Assembly: GCA_036378175.1 (NCBI GenBank)
Contig: DASUWY010000024.1
Span: 1-64,000 of the forward strand
DNA: 64,000 bases
Direction of reading: 5' to 3'
Source: Thermoleophilaceae bacterium
Lineage (GTDB): Bacteria > Actinomycetota > Thermoleophilia > Solirubrobacterales > Thermoleophilaceae
Shown here: piece by piece, positions 62,978 to 64,000 of the stretch
Position numbering within the stretch: the stretch's first letter is position 1
Layout of the letters: each line of letters opens with the position of its first letter
Program-made: the position numbers and the translations under genes
The notes under the pieces: generated by a model
What the model was told of the DNA's origin: nothing
Seen by the model: only the letters and a program-made list of their open reading frames with translations
Database searches by the model: none

Positions 62978-64000
62978 GAAGCAACGCGGCCGTGTCGGGC
63001 GCGGTCTTCCACTCGTCGCGCAACGCGTAGACCGACCAGAGCCAGGCGCAGAGGAGCCCGGCGCCCGCGACCATGAACAGCACGCGCGCACCGGCGAGCG
63101 ACGCCAGCGCGCCACCGAGCAGGAAGGAGGTGCCGAACGCCGCGGAGATCAGCGTCCCGTGGATGCCGAACACGCGACCGAGGGCATCCTGCGGCGCGGT
63201 GCGCTGCGCAAGGATCTGCTCGTGCGCGGCGGCAACGCCGTTGCCCGTCCCCGTGATCGCGAACGCCGCGACCGCCACGGCGAAGACCGGCGCGACGCCC
63301 GCCAACACCATGCCGCAGGCCATTGCGACGAGGCCCAGCAGATAGCGGCGCTTGAGCCTGTGCGAGCTGCCGCCCGAGGCGGCCACCAGCGAGCCCGCCA
63401 CGATGCCCACGCTTGAGATCGCCACGAGGGCGGAGAAGCCGAGGTTGCCGGCGTCGAGCGTGACCTTGGCGAGCTGGAGCTCGCCCACGTTAGCCATCCC
63501 CGCCGCCAGCACCGCGATCGAGGAGCCGAGCATCAGCGTCCGCAGCGAGCGGAGGCGCAGCGCGATGTGGAGCCCTTCGCGCGCGTCAGCGAGCAAGGAG
63601 GAGCGCCCCACACGCTCCTCGCCCGCTCGACTGGTCACGACAGCCCCGAAGTCGATGCTCCGCACGACCAGTGCCGAGACGGCGAACGTCACGCCGTTCA
63701 CGAGCATCACCGCCGGGGCGCCCGCCAGAAACAGGATCGCGGCCGCCAGGCCGGGGCCGGCGGTGTGGCCCAGGTCGTTGATCGCGCCGTAGAGCGATGT
63801 GGCGGCGGGAAGGTTCTCCTCGTCGACCATGCTCGGCAGCCCGGCGAGGATGGCCGGCTTGAAGAGGGCGGTTCCCACGCCGGCGAGCAGCGCGAGCGCG
63901 AGGATCGCGGCGAAGCTCGACGCCAGCCCGAGTCCGATGAACACCGCTGCGCGCAGCACGTCGGCGATGACGGCGCAGCGGCGGCGGCCGAAGCGGTCCA
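62952..64000 (-). CDS. MFS transporter (partial, 5' end beyond the window)
   Basis: About 349 residues visible; the reading frame continues to the right edge through DRFGRRRCAVIADVLRAA, the MFS loop 2-3 motif. About ten transmembrane helices remain: LASSFAAILALALLAGVGTALFKPA, LAAAILFLAGAPAVMLVNGVTF and so on, with ALGRVFGIHGTL in a later loop. The pattern resembles MFS_3/enterobactin-exporter-like drug efflux proteins. The protein's first helices are missing only because the window ends. Confidence 0.9.
   Translation of the reverse strand, partial: DRFGRRRCAVIADVLRAAVFIGLGLASSFAAILALALLAGVGTALFKPAILAGLPSMVDEENLPAATSLYGAINDLGHTAGPGLAAAILFLAGAPAVMLVNGVTFAVSALVVRSIDFGAVVTSRAGEERVGRSSLLADAREGLHIALRLRSLRTLMLGSSIAVLAAGMANVGELQLAKVTLDAGNLGFSALVAISSVGIVAGSLVAASGGSSHRLKRRYLLGLVAMACGMVLAGVAPVFAVAVAAFAITGTGNGVAAAHEQILAQRTAPQDALGRVFGIHGTLISAAFGTSFLLGGALASLAGARVLFMVAGAGLLCAWLWSVYALRDEWKTAPDTAALLPTTDLVQA

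Overview
The window is high-GC bacterial chromosome with frequent GTG and TTG starts, short intergenic gaps and many stop/start overlaps. The complete F-type ATP synthase operon (atpZ-atpI-B-E-F-H-A-G-D-C), the rpmE-prfA-prmC-tsaC-glyA neighbourhood, StrF-like glycosyltransferases and several c-di-GMP proteins suggest an actinobacterium of the Thermoleophilia/Solirubrobacterales type. That placement is an inference from composition and gene content, not a database result. I see no rRNA, tRNA, insertion sequence, CRISPR array or prophage, and no gene-free stretch longer than about 240 bases.

Left region (1-14.5 kb): a surface-glycan locus. It holds the ATPase of a polysaccharide ABC exporter (cut by the window edge), two tandem StrF-like glycosyltransferases, three methyltransferases, a PhyH-type dioxygenase, a hexapeptide acetyltransferase, an 889-residue double glycosyltransferase, an O-antigen-ligase-like membrane protein, a GT4-GT2 fusion and a GT4 enzyme. 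Together these could assemble, decorate and export a methylated or acetylated glycan. From 14.5 to 23.4 kb come a secreted PhoD-like phosphatase, a secreted clan GH-A hydrolase, a flavin monooxygenase, a GGDEF-EAL protein and a TetR / acyl-CoA dehydrogenase / PPOX-fold set with a clear operator palindrome.

Middle (23.4-46.9 kb): the ATP synthase operon on the minus strand. Its beta subunit carries an acidic Ser-rich tail and its gamma subunit a linker, both encoded by a related short DNA repeat. Divergent from it lies a fluoride riboswitch, apparently acting on translation, followed by two crcB genes, a triple-DUF190 gene and a CarS-like membrane enzyme, all overlapping. Then come an RTX-repeat protein fused to a lytic transglycosylase, a second secreted GH-A hydrolase, an amidase, a large V4R-like/GAF/GGDEF/GAF/HD-GYP sensor, an NlpC/P60 hydrolase, a YjbQ protein, a radical-SAM protein whose start codon is overlapped by a LexA-type box, an MscS channel and a membrane acyltransferase.

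Right (46.9-64 kb): a zinc-type CDF exporter, then a second glycan set: DUF354, a WecA/TagO-type transferase, a nucleotide-sugar dehydrogenase, two epimerase-type SDRs (one without the usual catalytic Tyr) and a fusion of a sugar-isomerase-like TIM barrel with a CapD-type dehydratase. Housekeeping genes follow on the minus strand (glyA, tsaC, prmC, prfA, DUF1385, CARDB protein, rpmE), and finally an HD-GYP protein and an MFS transporter cut by the right edge.

Genome-scale signals are heptanucleotide tandem repeats at two intergenic sites with related sequence inside atpD and atpG, and seven convergent gene pairs whose 3' ends overlap.
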